The notes: a model not told the origin generated them from the letters alone. A stretch of 14,580 nt of DNA from Muribaculaceae bacterium (GCA_017545095.1 JAFYCU010000185.1:1-14580); one strand, 5' to 3'; positions 1-6,704 are shown, counted from the stretch's first letter. Made by a program: numbers and translations.

Positions 1-153
1 AAAGATGCGCAGGTCAAGGCCATCAGAACTCTGAAAAACGGGCGAAGCGCCTTCTCCTACTTTAAGTATGGACTTGATGAAATCACATGCTATCTGCTTA
101 AAGGTAAGAAATACAGCAATTTCGACATCTTTAAAATTTTGGCATGTACTTAA
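1..153 (+). CDS. C-terminal end of a probable IS transposase (5' truncated by window edge)
   Basis: Frame 1 is open from the first base to a TAA at 151-153 and gives the last 50 residues of a protein. The tail contains RTLKNGRSAFSYFKYGL, then a short basic loop, and ends in FDIFKILACT. A short, basic, aromatic C-terminus of this kind resembles the ends of DDE transposases of Bacteroidales insertion sequences. That is recognition by pattern, not by a catalytic motif, because the DDE core would lie upstream of the window. The right end of the element should fall soon after 153, before or within the repeat that starts near 192. No terminal inverted repeat can be identified without the left end. 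Another basic DNA-binding protein is possible. Confidence 0.45.
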   Translation, partial: KDAQVKAIRTLKNGRSAFSYFKYGLDEITCYLLKGKKYSNFDIFKILACT

Positions 154-191
154 CTCAGCAGCATTCGAATAATTCCCCAATTATCAGAGTG

Positions 192-284
192 TAAGAATAA
201 AGCTAACGCTTTCTGTTATAATGTCTTTTCGACTGTTTTGCCACATAGGCATTGCGGTTTTAACGGTTTGACTTTGCAAAGTTA
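192..284 (-). repeat. Copy A of a duplicated promoter/leader sequence
   Basis: The core at 204-284 aligns base for base without gaps to 1974-2054, with about a dozen mismatches over 81 positions; weaker similarity extends to about 192. The offset is 1770 bp. The partner copy is the promoter and 5' leader of the AlbA_2 gene at 447-1937, so this copy is a leader without its gene. Reading leftward on the minus strand, only a four-codon ORF (ATG at 162-164) follows before the transposase remnant. It may be the residue of a tandem duplication whose coding part was lost. Confidence 0.75.
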
Positions 285-308
285 CTGCAAGTTGAGCGCA
301 ATGGCAAG
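277..308 (-). promoter_or_regulatory. Possible orphan Bacteroidetes-type promoter in leader copy A
   Basis: On the minus strand TAACTTTG (277-284) fits the TAnnTTTG -7 box. CTTG (305-308) lies 20 bases upstream as a partial -33 element. Transcription would run leftward through the leader repeat toward the transposase remnant, where no gene follows. It parallels the promoter at 2047-2079. Whether it is active cannot be judged. Confidence 0.35.
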
Positions 309-446
309 AAATCGGCAAACAAAATGAAATTTTGATTTGACGAGGGCTTGCCATTGCCGAGACGCCGCGTAATTTCGACCGCAGGTCAACATTACAACAA
401 TTTGGGCGAATCCGAAAATAAATCTGTCTTTTGTGGGCGGGAGGCA

Positions 447-1937
447 TTAGCTGATGATTTCCCAGAAACCGCCTTTGTCGGGGCCAACACGGCGGAGGTA
501 TTTGCCGCGCATGGCCTCGATGTTGCGCCAAATGGAAATCTCACGAATACCTACAGCTTTAGCGAGTTCCACTTTTGTGATGTAAGGGTTTTCTATCATT
601 AATTCTAATATCGCAATGCGATTGGCAGACAACTTTTCTCCATGAGAAGAAGCCCTGTTTATCAATTGTTTTATTATTACGTTCCCTTTTCCAGTTACAT
701 TCTGTTCGTTTTCAGTTACTTTTTCAGTTACTTTTTCAGTTACTTTTTCATTCACCTTTTCTATCAGCTTGGGCACTGTAATCTTCAAGATGAAGTCATC
801 TGTTCGGAATGACAAAGCAGGCGTTCCGCTGGCTTCAAGTTCGCGGTAGATACGGTCAACACCCTCACCATATTCCTTGACGTAGTGATATGCCTTCAAG
901 AAAGCAGCAATCTTCGGGTTGCGCGAAAAGTGGGTATTGCGGATATTGGATAGCCTTACCATTCCTGGCAGCTTGCCCGGCGACTCGAACACAAGTCGGT
1001 CGTCAAACATCTTAATCTGGATCTCTGTACCCTTGATGCTATATGCTCTGTGGCAAACACTATTCACCGTCAACTCTTGAATGACGAATTCTGGATAATC
1101 TCGACGAGTCACAAACTGAGCATGCTGCCCCAAGAATGTGTGTTCACGAACCTGAGTCTCTATAAACTCGATAGTCTTCTTGACTTGATTCAGAATAGTT
1201 CCCTCGAAAGTCATATCCTTAATGACGTTCATCTCTGCTCCTACTTTCTCATCAACGCCCTCGTATCTGATAAAACGGGTGCGAGCACGTGGGAAGAACC
1301 TCTGAGGATTCTTTCCAAAGAGAAGAATGCACGCTGTACTGACATTTTCTTCTCCTTGCTTGTTGGTCGTCACAAAACCGTTGTTCTCTCGCAAATATTG
1401 CAGTGATCCCTTGCCATAACCTATCAGTTGGGTGTATTCTGCAACGGCATACATGTCAATGTCATCAACGGTTGCGCCATAGGCAGCCGTGTCTTCATAG
1501 AAGCGTTCTCCCTTGTCATACATGAGTTGCACTCGCTCATCGAATGTCAGTTTCCTGCTCTTGTCGCCCACACGCATGAATGCCTCGTCCGCCTGATTGG
1601 TGTGTAGATTCGGGCTGGCCGGAATATTCATCAGCAGAATGCGGTTTTCTTTGCCGGCCTTGTCGATGCAGGGCAGATAAGAATATGTGGCTGGAATTGA
1701 TGGATTACAGAAATCAAGCGGCACACGCAACAGTTCGTTGAGTTTCTCTGTATGCTGGTCGATGCCTTCAATCTTTCGAGTCTTATCCGACACTCCAATG
1801 GCTATCACACCGCCATCGGCATTGGCAAATGCCACGATGGGCACGGCAAGAGCCTTCGGATTAACCTGAATGCTCTTGCAGTCGAATGTCTGGTCTTCCT
1901 TGCGGGTTGTTATTTCGTGGAGGGTTATATAACTCAT
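447..1937 (-). CDS. AlbA_2 (Schlafen-like) DNA-binding regulator with HATPase_c_4-like and winged-helix domains
   Basis: A 496-residue protein of the family often annotated as AlbA_2-domain or RecG-like transcriptional regulator. Residues about 12-130 form the AlbA_2 domain, with a glycine-rich ANADGGVIAIGVSD core. Residues about 285-365 resemble HATPase_c_4 (VNSVCHRAYS at 291-300, GEGVDRI at 357-363). A linker at about 393-410 is built of EKVT/EKVN repeats, and about 438-490 look like a winged helix. The start at 1935-1937 is supported by a promoter about 110 bases upstream. Family members are thought to bind DNA and act in regulation; some Schlafen/AlbA_2 proteins occur in defence loci. The substrate and target are unknown here. 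The gene is monocistronic and flanked by duplicated leader sequence, which suggests rearrangement. Family assignment is confident; function is not. Confidence 0.88.
   Translation of the reverse strand: MSYITLHEITTRKEDQTFDCKSIQVNPKALAVPIVAFANADGGVIAIGVSDKTRKIEGIDQHTEKLNELLRVPLDFCNPSIPATYSYLPCIDKAGKENRILLMNIPASPNLHTNQADEAFMRVGDKSRKLTFDERVQLMYDKGERFYEDTAAYGATVDDIDMYAVAEYTQLIGYGKGSLQYLRENNGFVTTNKQGEENVSTACILLFGKNPQRFFPRARTRFIRYEGVDEKVGAEMNVIKDMTFEGTILNQVKKTIEFIETQVREHTFLGQHAQFVTRRDYPEFVIQELTVNSVCHRAYSIKGTEIQIKMFDDRLVFESPGKLPGMVRLSNIRNTHFSRNPKIAAFLKAYHYVKEYGEGVDRIYRELEASGTPALSFRTDDFILKITVPKLIEKVNEKVTEKVTEKVTENEQNVTGKGNVIIKQLINRASSHGEKLSANRIAILELMIENPYITKVELAKAVGIREISIWRNIEAMRGKYLRRVGPDKGGFWEIIS
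711..758 (-). repeat. 12-bp in-frame tandem repeat encoding EKVT
   Basis: Three perfect copies of TTCAGTTACTTT on the plus strand (711-746) are followed by a degenerate fourth (747-758); another degenerate copy lies near 689-700. On the coding strand they give repeated E-K-V-T units between the ATPase-like domain and the C-terminal winged helix. Because the unit is 12 bp, slippage would change linker length without shifting the frame. EKVT linkers recur in this family in Bacteroidetes, so the motif itself is not unusual. Confidence 0.85.
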
Positions 1938-1961
1938 AAAGATTTGGGGATTTTCAGAAGA

Positions 1962-2054
1962 AAGAATCTAAGTTAACGCTTTTTGTTATAATGTTTTTGC
2001 GACTGTTTTACTACATCGGCATTGCGGTTTTGGCGATTTGACTATGCAAAGGTA
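1962..2054 (-). repeat. Copy B of the duplicated promoter/leader (5' leader of the AlbA_2 gene)
   Basis: This is the partner of 192-284, with best alignment at 1974-2054. It contains the -7 box of the AlbA_2 gene and most of its untranslated leader of roughly 100 bases. Blocks conserved in both copies include GGCATTGCGGTTTT and TGTTATAATGT on the plus strand. Upstream of the -7 box the two copies diverge, so the shared unit begins at the promoter. Confidence 0.75.
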
Positions 2055-2079
2055 AAACAATGTTTTGAAACGGCGGCAA
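2047..2079 (-). promoter_or_regulatory. Promoter of the AlbA_2 gene
   Basis: TACCTTTG on the minus strand (2047-2054) is an excellent match to the Bacteroidetes -7 box TAnnTTTG. A TTG at 2077-2079 lies 22 bases upstream as a weak -33 element. Transcription would start near 2040, leaving a leader of about 100 bases before the ATG at 1937. Confidence 0.6.
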
Positions 2080-2151
2080 CTTCTGGCAATTTTCTTGCTC
2101 ACCTATAACAGCTGCTCGACTAACGGCTCATAGAATGGGTCAATATTTGCT

Positions 2152-3342
2152 CTATCGTCTCACATTGGTTCGCATGGCCAGTGCTGTGGCTTCGCCCACG
2201 AGAAACATCTTGGCAATCTTGTAGTGCCGACTCCGCTTTTCTTTCACCGTTCCACCAGCCATTTCAGCGGTGCGGAGCATTTGGTAGCGGAACTTCCAGT
2301 CCTCGAAAAAGGTGGCGGCTCCGATTGCAAACGCCGTTCCTCCGGCACTTATGCCCTGCACGATGAGCCCGGCATCGCCCGGTGTCATCCTCAACTTGGG
2401 CGACTTGGTCAGGTACTCCTTCACGCCGCAAATGGTGAGCCCCATCACGGTGGCCTCTTTGCGAAGCACCTTGCACAGACACTGATACTGCTCGCAAGCG
2501 AAATCCTCGTCAACCATGGTGAGGTAGGAGGCAATCAACGCCGAGTGCGACCCTCGGATGGTGATGCCTCGCCTATATCGGCTCTCGCCGGGCAACATTC
2601 CCGCCAGAAGCCCTGTGCGGCGGTGAATCCACTTGGTGCGGGCATTGTGCACCCAGGCCCTAACGGTGTCAGAATAGGTGCCATTGAAGAGTTTGGCATA
2701 GTTGCTCAGCGCCACAAGCGTGACGAGCATGTCGGGAATCCAAATCGGCTTGCGCGGAAAGCTGAGGAGGTTTAGGTCGTAGCGGCTCTCGTGCATGCGG
2801 CGCACCAGTGTGGCACACAGCTTGTGGAGCAACGCGTCGTAACGGTTGTCACCGCCCGCAAACTTGTAGTTGGTAATCATCCATGCCAGGATGCTCAAGT
2901 AGGTCATGTGGCTCTTGGGGCCGTCGAGCGTGGCCATGGCGTCCTCGTGCCACTGGATGGTATCGTATTCCCTGATGACGGGCGTGTTCACAATGTCGAT
3001 CATCTTGGCGATAAGTGGCGGGCACTTCTCCTTTTTTTCGGGATACAGCACGCCTATGTTTGCCAGTGCGTGCGTGAGCATCGAGCAGCAGTAGATGGCC
3101 CACTCGCCTTGATATTCGCGGCCGATGAGTGATGGAGCGTCGTCCATCAATTGCTCGGGTGCGACCACAATTTTCTTGCACAGCCAGTTGGCGCGCTCAA
3201 GGATGTCGTCGCGCTCCTGCTGCCATGCCGACGATTGGGCACTTGCCGTGAGTTCCTTCTCGGGGTTGCTCATCAGGTGAAAAGGCAGTGTTGCCAACAC
3301 GTTCACCCCCGAGCCAATCATTTTTAATGTATTGAAATTCAT
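2152..3342 (-). CDS. Conserved Bacteroidetes hypothetical protein, possibly alpha/alpha-toroid (linalool dehydratase/isomerase-like)
   Basis: A 396-residue protein that I recognise as a conserved Bacteroidetes hypothetical family but cannot assign a reaction. The sequence is helix-rich, with regularly spaced aromatic and glycine motifs: GREYQGEWAIYCCSM early, then a WIPDML motif, and GGTAFAIGAATFFEDW followed by VGEATALAMRTN at the C-terminus. This layout suggests an alpha/alpha barrel like that of linalool dehydratase/isomerase or terpenoid-cyclase folds, which is an inference from pattern only. The N-terminus has a modest hydrophobic stretch but no convincing signal peptide. It lies 214 bases downstream of the AlbA_2 start on the same strand and has no matching -7 box directly upstream. 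A dispersed repeat (3384-3421) sits 41 bases before its start codon. Confidence 0.75.
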   Translation of the reverse strand: MNFNTLKMIGSGVNVLATLPFHLMSNPEKELTASAQSSAWQQERDDILERANWLCKKIVVAPEQLMDDAPSLIGREYQGEWAIYCCSMLTHALANIGVLYPEKKEKCPPLIAKMIDIVNTPVIREYDTIQWHEDAMATLDGPKSHMTYLSILAWMITNYKFAGGDNRYDALLHKLCATLVRRMHESRYDLNLLSFPRKPIWIPDMLVTLVALSNYAKLFNGTYSDTVRAWVHNARTKWIHRRTGLLAGMLPGESRYRRGITIRGSHSALIASYLTMVDEDFACEQYQCLCKVLRKEATVMGLTICGVKEYLTKSPKLRMTPGDAGLIVQGISAGGTAFAIGAATFFEDWKFRYQMLRTAEMAGGTVKEKRSRHYKIAKMFLVGEATALAMRTNVRR

Positions 3343-3383
3343 CTGATAACTGTATTATGCGATGCGTAAAAATGGACATAAGA

Positions 3384-3421
3384 ACATAAGCCCTTGAGTG
3401 CGGTTGACAGAAGAACATAAG
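3384..3421 (-). repeat. Outer inverted repeat, left copy (38 bp)
   Basis: This 38-bp sequence is the reverse complement of 5670-5707 with a single mismatch. The unit has CTTATGT at both of its own ends and the core GTCAACCGCACTCAAGGG. It marks the left edge of the interval that holds the AbiE-like operon and lies just upstream of the hypothetical gene at 2152-3342. Short spurious ORFs arise from it in both places, which would make it easy to misannotate as coding. Confidence 0.9.
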
Positions 3422-3506
3422 CATTTCAGCTACGAGCTACAAGTTAATAGCGAAGTGAATAGCCTTAACACTTATGACTTTATACAAACTTAAACCTTTG
3501 TTATAT

Positions 3507-3547
3507 CAAGCTACCTATCTTGCTAAGTTATTTTTTCCTGTTCACTA
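3507..3547 (+). repeat. Inner inverted repeat, left copy (41 bp)
   Basis: The sequence beginning CAAGCTACC and ending GTTCACTA matches the reverse complement of 5574-5614 at about 37 of 41 positions. It is nested inside the 38-bp outer repeat in the same order at both ends of the island. The 85 bases between the outer and inner repeats here are not similar to the 55-base spacer on the right. Confidence 0.85.
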
Positions 3548-3710
3548 TGCGCAACTCCAGTCAGCTTTTTCATGCCTCAAAATTACAACTATAAATCTAC
3601 ATTTCCCAAAAATGTAACCTTGCAATTTTGAATTTTCTCGATTTCTATAGCCGTTGCCGCTTAAATACCACCCGTAAGTGCTTGAAATTCAAATCTATAA
3701 TAGCCATACG

Positions 3711-3742
3711 CCAAATAAGCATAATTTTTCATGCTTATTTGG
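3711..3742. repeat. Perfect 12-bp inverted repeat with 8-base loop
   Basis: CCAAATAAGCAT (3711-3722) and ATGCTTATTTGG (3731-3742) are exact reverse complements separated by AATTTTTC. No T-tract follows on either strand, so it is a poor intrinsic terminator. An operator or a cruciform-forming repeat is equally possible. Confidence 0.8.
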
Positions 3743-3820
3743 AATATTTAAAAGAATAAAAGAATAGGCTTATATGATGTCTAGAATACTCTTGATTGCC
3801 ATTAAGTCTTTCCTTCTAAT

Positions 3821-3977
3821 GTTGTCCGATAAAACAAGAAGCCGTATCAAGATAACCCTGAACCACCGCTGCGCGGTGTTCTGGGGTTATCCAGATATTG
3901 CCCTCCGGGCAAATCATTCTATCGCCATCAGTGGGATGAATCCATTGTTCCACACTTTTGATACACCATCGGACAAC
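3821..3977 (+). other. Candidate multi-hairpin element (structured RNA leader or MITE-like repeat)
   Basis: GTTGTCCGAT (3821-3830) pairs perfectly with ATCGGACAAC (3968-3977), and GTATCAA (3844-3850) pairs with TTGATAC (3958-3964). Three local hairpins are nested within. One at 3851-3891 has an 8-bp perfect base and a further imperfect stem. One at 3898-3912 pairs TTGCCC with GGGCAA. A weaker one sits near 3920-3937 with a bulged G. Together they draw a four-way-junction-like fold of about 157 bases. The ends could instead be terminal inverted repeats of a non-autonomous transposon, but no target-site duplication is visible. It matches no RNA class that I recognise. Confidence 0.4.
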
Positions 3978-4046
3978 CGCCTCACATCGTTCCTTTTCGA
4001 TGAAGAGTTACAATACGGCCTGCTATCACAAAAAATTCTGAAACAT

Positions 4047-4077
4047 TTTGTTTTGTTTCCAAAAATCACTAATTTTG
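4047..4077 (+). promoter_or_regulatory. Promoter of the AbiE-like operon
   Basis: TTTG (4047-4050), 19 bases, then TAATTTTG (4070-4077) matches the Bacteroidetes -33/-7 pattern closely. Transcription would start near 4084, about 20 bases before the ATG at 4104. This predicts that the hairpin cluster at 3821-3977 is upstream of, not within, the message from this promoter. Confidence 0.7.
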
Positions 4078-4103
4078 CAGAGTTTTAGAAACAGAGTCGC
4101 ATT

Positions 4104-4721
4104 ATGGACTATTTGACTTTCAAAGAACTAATGTATCCATTGGGTTGCTTTAACATCCATCAGGTGTTGTTGCACGAGAAAGCGTTCGACCGCAACAACT
4201 TGACTCGATGGTGCCGCAAAGGCCGGTTGGTGAAGTTGCGCAACCAGTACTACGCTTTCCCGGAATATCAGAAAGTGCCTGACTTTTCGCGCTATGTGGC
4301 CAACCGCATCTATGCGCCGTCTTACGTCAGCCTGCACAGCGCCCTGTCGTTCTACGGCATGATTCCCGAGGAGGTGGTTCAGCTCACAAGTGTGACCACG
4401 CTCAAGACGGCCAAGTTCGGGAATGCTTTCGGAACCTTTCATTACCACAATGTGAAGACAGCGTCATTCTTCGGTTACGAAATCAAGACCATGCCCGATG
4501 GACGCGGCTTGCTGTTTGCCACGCCAGAAAAAGCCCTACTGGATCTCCTCTACCTCAATCCGTTTTACAAGACCGAACAGGACATGGAGGCGCTGCGCCT
4601 CGACGAGGACTTTATACAGAACGACTTTAATACATCCCGCATGATGGTCTATCTCACCAAGATGGAGAGCAAGGCACTGGAGATGAGAGTGAAACGGTTG
4701 CTAAACGTGTATGATTTATGA
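4104..4721 (+). CDS. AbiEi-like antitoxin / transcriptional regulator
   Basis: A 205-residue protein with the features of AbiEi-family antitoxins of type IV toxin-antitoxin systems. There is an N-terminal winged-helix region (about residues 15-52, with LTRWCRKGRLVKLRNQYYAF). The family-typical YVSLHSALSFYGMIPE follows at 74-89, and ATPEKALLDLLYL at 139-151. Family members repress their own promoter and neutralise the nucleotidyltransferase encoded downstream without direct toxin binding. Its stop codon overlaps the start of the next gene in ATGA, which implies translational coupling. The strong promoter directly upstream is the likely site of autoregulation. Length agrees with short AbiEi homologues. 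Assignment to the family is confident; a phage-defence role is inferred. Confidence 0.88.
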   Translation: MDYLTFKELMYPLGCFNIHQVLLHEKAFDRNNLTRWCRKGRLVKLRNQYYAFPEYQKVPDFSRYVANRIYAPSYVSLHSALSFYGMIPEEVVQLTSVTTLKTAKFGNAFGTFHYHNVKTASFFGYEIKTMPDGRGLLFATPEKALLDLLYLNPFYKTEQDMEALRLDEDFIQNDFNTSRMMVYLTKMESKALEMRVKRLLNVYDL

Positions 4722-5500
4722 TAGAACTGGATTTCATTCGTGGATTCTTTCCACTAGCCATAGCGCAGAACAGTCGTTTCGACCGCTATATGCTGAAAGA
4801 GTATTTGCAATTGTTGATACTCGACCATTTATCCGCCACGCCGTTTGTTCAGCAGCTGGCATTTATCGGAGGCACCAACCTGCGGTTGATTCAAGGCATT
4901 GACCGTTTTTCCGAGGACTTGGACTTTGATTGTAAAGGTCTCGGTGAAACGGAATTTACGTCAATGACCGACAGCGTAATGCAGTACCTGCGACAAAACA
5001 ACATCGATGTGGAGACACGAGACAAGCCCAATCCGAGATTGACGGCATTTCGGCGCAATCTTTATTTTCCACAACTGCTTTTCAATCTGGGTTTAACCGG
5101 GCATCGCGACGAACGAGTGCTGTTGAAGATTGAGGCTCAAGACCAAGGGGTTGCTTACCAGCCAGTTGTGGCCACTGTGAATCGAATGGGGTTCTTCTTC
5201 AACATTCTGGTTCCACCATTGGATGTGCTCTGCGCTATGAAGTTGTCGGCCGCGCTCTCGCGCCAAAAGGGGCGAGATTTCTACGACACTATCTTTTTGC
5301 TGTCGAAAACCCGACCGAACATGGACTTTCTGCGCGCAAGAACAGGCATCACATCGATGGACGAACTAAAAGCCGGTATAGCCAATCGGTTGGGTGGCAT
5401 CGACTTGAACCAAAAAATGCGCGACTTCTCACACCTGATTTTCAACGAGTCGAATGCAGCGAGAATCCTTCAGTTTCCCGAAGTCGTAGCTGCGCTTTAA
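4718..5500 (+). CDS. AbiEii/AbiGii-type nucleotidyltransferase toxin
   Basis: A 260-residue protein of the AbiEii (DUF1814) nucleotidyltransferase family. The DNA polymerase beta-like core is visible: GGT at 51-53 and FSEDLDFD at 64-71, with D69 and D71 as predicted metal ligands. LKIE at 136-139 supplies a third acidic residue, and a distal K175 and RDFYD (186-190) match the conserved family motifs. Known members transfer nucleotides onto RNA targets such as tRNA and cause growth arrest. All key residues appear intact, so the toxin is predicted active. The ATG overlaps the antitoxin stop by four bases. The pair is set between inverted repeats, which suggests it moved as a unit. The target is unknown. 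Confidence 0.9.
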   Translation: MIELDFIRGFFPLAIAQNSRFDRYMLKEYLQLLILDHLSATPFVQQLAFIGGTNLRLIQGIDRFSEDLDFDCKGLGETEFTSMTDSVMQYLRQNNIDVETRDKPNPRLTAFRRNLYFPQLLFNLGLTGHRDERVLLKIEAQDQGVAYQPVVATVNRMGFFFNILVPPLDVLCAMKLSAALSRQKGRDFYDTIFLLSKTRPNMDFLRARTGITSMDELKAGIANRLGGIDLNQKMRDFSHLIFNESNAARILQFPEVVAAL

Positions 5501-5573
5501 TGCATCTGAACTGAAAACTGATAATTGTGATACTGCACAAAGCAGGTTTCTCTCCATCTCTGCACCATGGAAT

Positions 5574-5614
5574 TAGTGAACGAGAAAAAACAACTTAGCA
5601 AGATTGGTAGCTTG
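5574..5614 (-). repeat. Inner inverted repeat, right copy (41 bp)
   Basis: This is the reverse complement of 3507-3547 with about four mismatches. It begins 73 bases after the toxin stop codon. The interval between the toxin gene and the metalloprotease gene contains only this repeat, the outer repeat at 5670-5707 and AT-rich spacer. Confidence 0.85.
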
Positions 5615-5669
5615 TGCAATCAGAGGAAAAATAGAATGAAAAAAGGCGCAAAAGGATGATAATAAGAGT

Positions 5670-5707
5670 CTTATGTTCTTTTGTCAACCGCACTCAAGGG
5701 CTTATGT
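5670..5707 (+). repeat. Outer inverted repeat, right copy (38 bp)
   Basis: This matches the reverse complement of 3384-3421 at 37 of 38 positions. It lies 25 bases beyond the stop codon of the minus-strand metalloprotease gene. The unit carries CTTATGT at each of its own ends, giving a short direct repeat inside it. Confidence 0.9.
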
Positions 5708-5732
5708 CTTTTTCTTACTTATTTACAACCGC

Positions 5733-6587
5733 TTAGTCGGTTTTGTAGCCGTCGCTTTTTGCGCGGTCGCGCATGCGGTCGATGCGGTCGTCGAAGTCGG
5801 GATGCGACGAGAAGGCCTGCAGCCACTTGGCGTATTTGGATTGTTTCGAGAGTTTCTTTAATTTGATGAATGCCAGCCCCATGGCCCAGGGGTTCTTGCC
5901 GCACTTCTTCAGGAAGTCGTATCCGTAGTCATCGGCCTGTGTCTCGTGATAGCGTGAGTTTTTCGCACTGAGCGCTTCGGCACAGATATCGCCCATAAAC
6001 GAGTCGCTCATGTCGGCCCATGTGCTGCTCACCACGCCCATAGCATCACTGGCGGCACTGCGCAGCAAGGCACTTCGCCAGGCTTTTTTCGCGTGCCGCA
6101 ACGCCACATGGCCTATTTCGTGGCCGAGCACGCCCAGCAGCTCATCGTCGGTGAGCACGTCCATCAATGCCGAATAAACCCTCACACTGCCATCAGGACA
6201 AGCAAAGGCGTTATAATCAGTGGTTTTATATACTTTGAAATTGAGTTTGATGCCATCGGCATCACGCATGCCGCTGGTGATGCGGCGAAGTCGCTTGGTG
6301 TAGGCACTCGATGAAGGGCACACCTTGTTCCGCTTGTCCATCAAGGCCACTTCCTCCTTCACCATTTCGGCAAGCTCCTCGTCGGTGATGGTGGCTGCCT
6401 GACCGGCCTTGACAATGCCCGACAAGGCGCGTTCCCACTTCGACTGTGGACTGGCCGGCATGGCAAAGCAAGCCAGCAGCATCACAACAGCCAGCACACG
6501 GCAAGCGGCTGTTGCTGTCGTCGAAACGATGCGCTGCTCGCAGCGGTGCCGCACGCGCTGGTAGGACTCAATTTTGCAATCAAACAT
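5733..6587 (-). CDS. M48-family zinc metalloprotease, probable lipoprotein
   Basis: Starting at the ATG at 6585-6587 the protein has 284 residues. A signal peptide ends in a lipobox, LLAC, with Cys40 as the predicted lipidation site; the 39 residues before it are long for a signal peptide. The M48 zinc motif HEIGH is at 156-160, preceded by the typical VYSALMDVLTDDELLGVLG, and the third ligand E215 lies in HETQADDYG. HPDFDDRIDRM near the C-terminus is also typical. The product should be an envelope-anchored protease, perhaps for quality control of outer-membrane proteins as in BepA/LoiP relatives, which is an inference. An upstream in-frame GTG (6639-6641) would add 18 residues, but it makes the signal peptide still longer. 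No strong promoter match is visible. Confidence 0.88.
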   Translation of the reverse strand: MFDCKIESYQRVRHRCEQRIVSTTATAACRVLAVVMLLACFAMPASPQSKWERALSGIVKAGQAATITDEELAEMVKEEVALMDKRNKVCPSSSAYTKRLRRITSGMRDADGIKLNFKVYKTTDYNAFACPDGSVRVYSALMDVLTDDELLGVLGHEIGHVALRHAKKAWRSALLRSAASDAMGVVSSTWADMSDSFMGDICAEALSAKNSRYHETQADDYGYDFLKKCGKNPWAMGLAFIKLKKLSKQSKYAKWLQAFSSHPDFDDRIDRMRDRAKSDGYKTD

Positions 6588-6704
6588 GACGAAGTGAAGT
6601 ATAAAAGTTAGATTTACTCTTTGTTCATGCCACAAAGCCACAACAACAATGCTACATCCCCCAAAATAAGCGACTTGCAGTTCATCTGGCGTAAATGTCT
6701 TGGT

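Larger units (their letters stand above)
3343..4103. other. Long intergenic region between the hypothetical gene and the AbiE operon
   Basis: These 761 bases contain no gene I would call. From left to right they hold the outer and inner repeats, an AT-rich stretch, a perfect 12-bp palindrome (3711-3742), a cluster of possible hairpins (3821-3977) and the promoter of the plus-strand operon. One 104-codon frame crosses it (3774-4088), but it overlaps the hairpin cluster and has no recognisable domain. Confidence 0.7.

Noticed and set aside
711..758. CRISPR-like array
   Set aside because: The 12-bp units are contiguous, in frame and without spacers; no array or cas gene is present in the window.
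3821..3977. Integron attC site
   Set aside because: The ends read GTTGTCC and GGACAAC, which is the wrong order and does not fit the RYYYAAC/GTTRRRY core sites; no integrase or cassette is nearby.
3774..4088. A 104-codon open frame upstream of the AbiE operon
   Set aside because: It runs through the whole hairpin cluster and into the -7 promoter box, has no recognisable domain, and its sequence is dictated by the inverted repeats. It looks like a chance frame.
5673..5861. Short plus-strand frames starting in the outer repeat; a similar one occurs on the minus strand at 3197-3424
   Set aside because: The shared peptide QPHSRAYV comes from the repeat itself, and the frames then run antisense into real genes.
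6588..6641. Upstream GTG start for the metalloprotease
   Set aside because: It would put 57 residues before the lipobox cysteine; the ATG at 6587 is the shorter and more plausible start, although even this leader is long.
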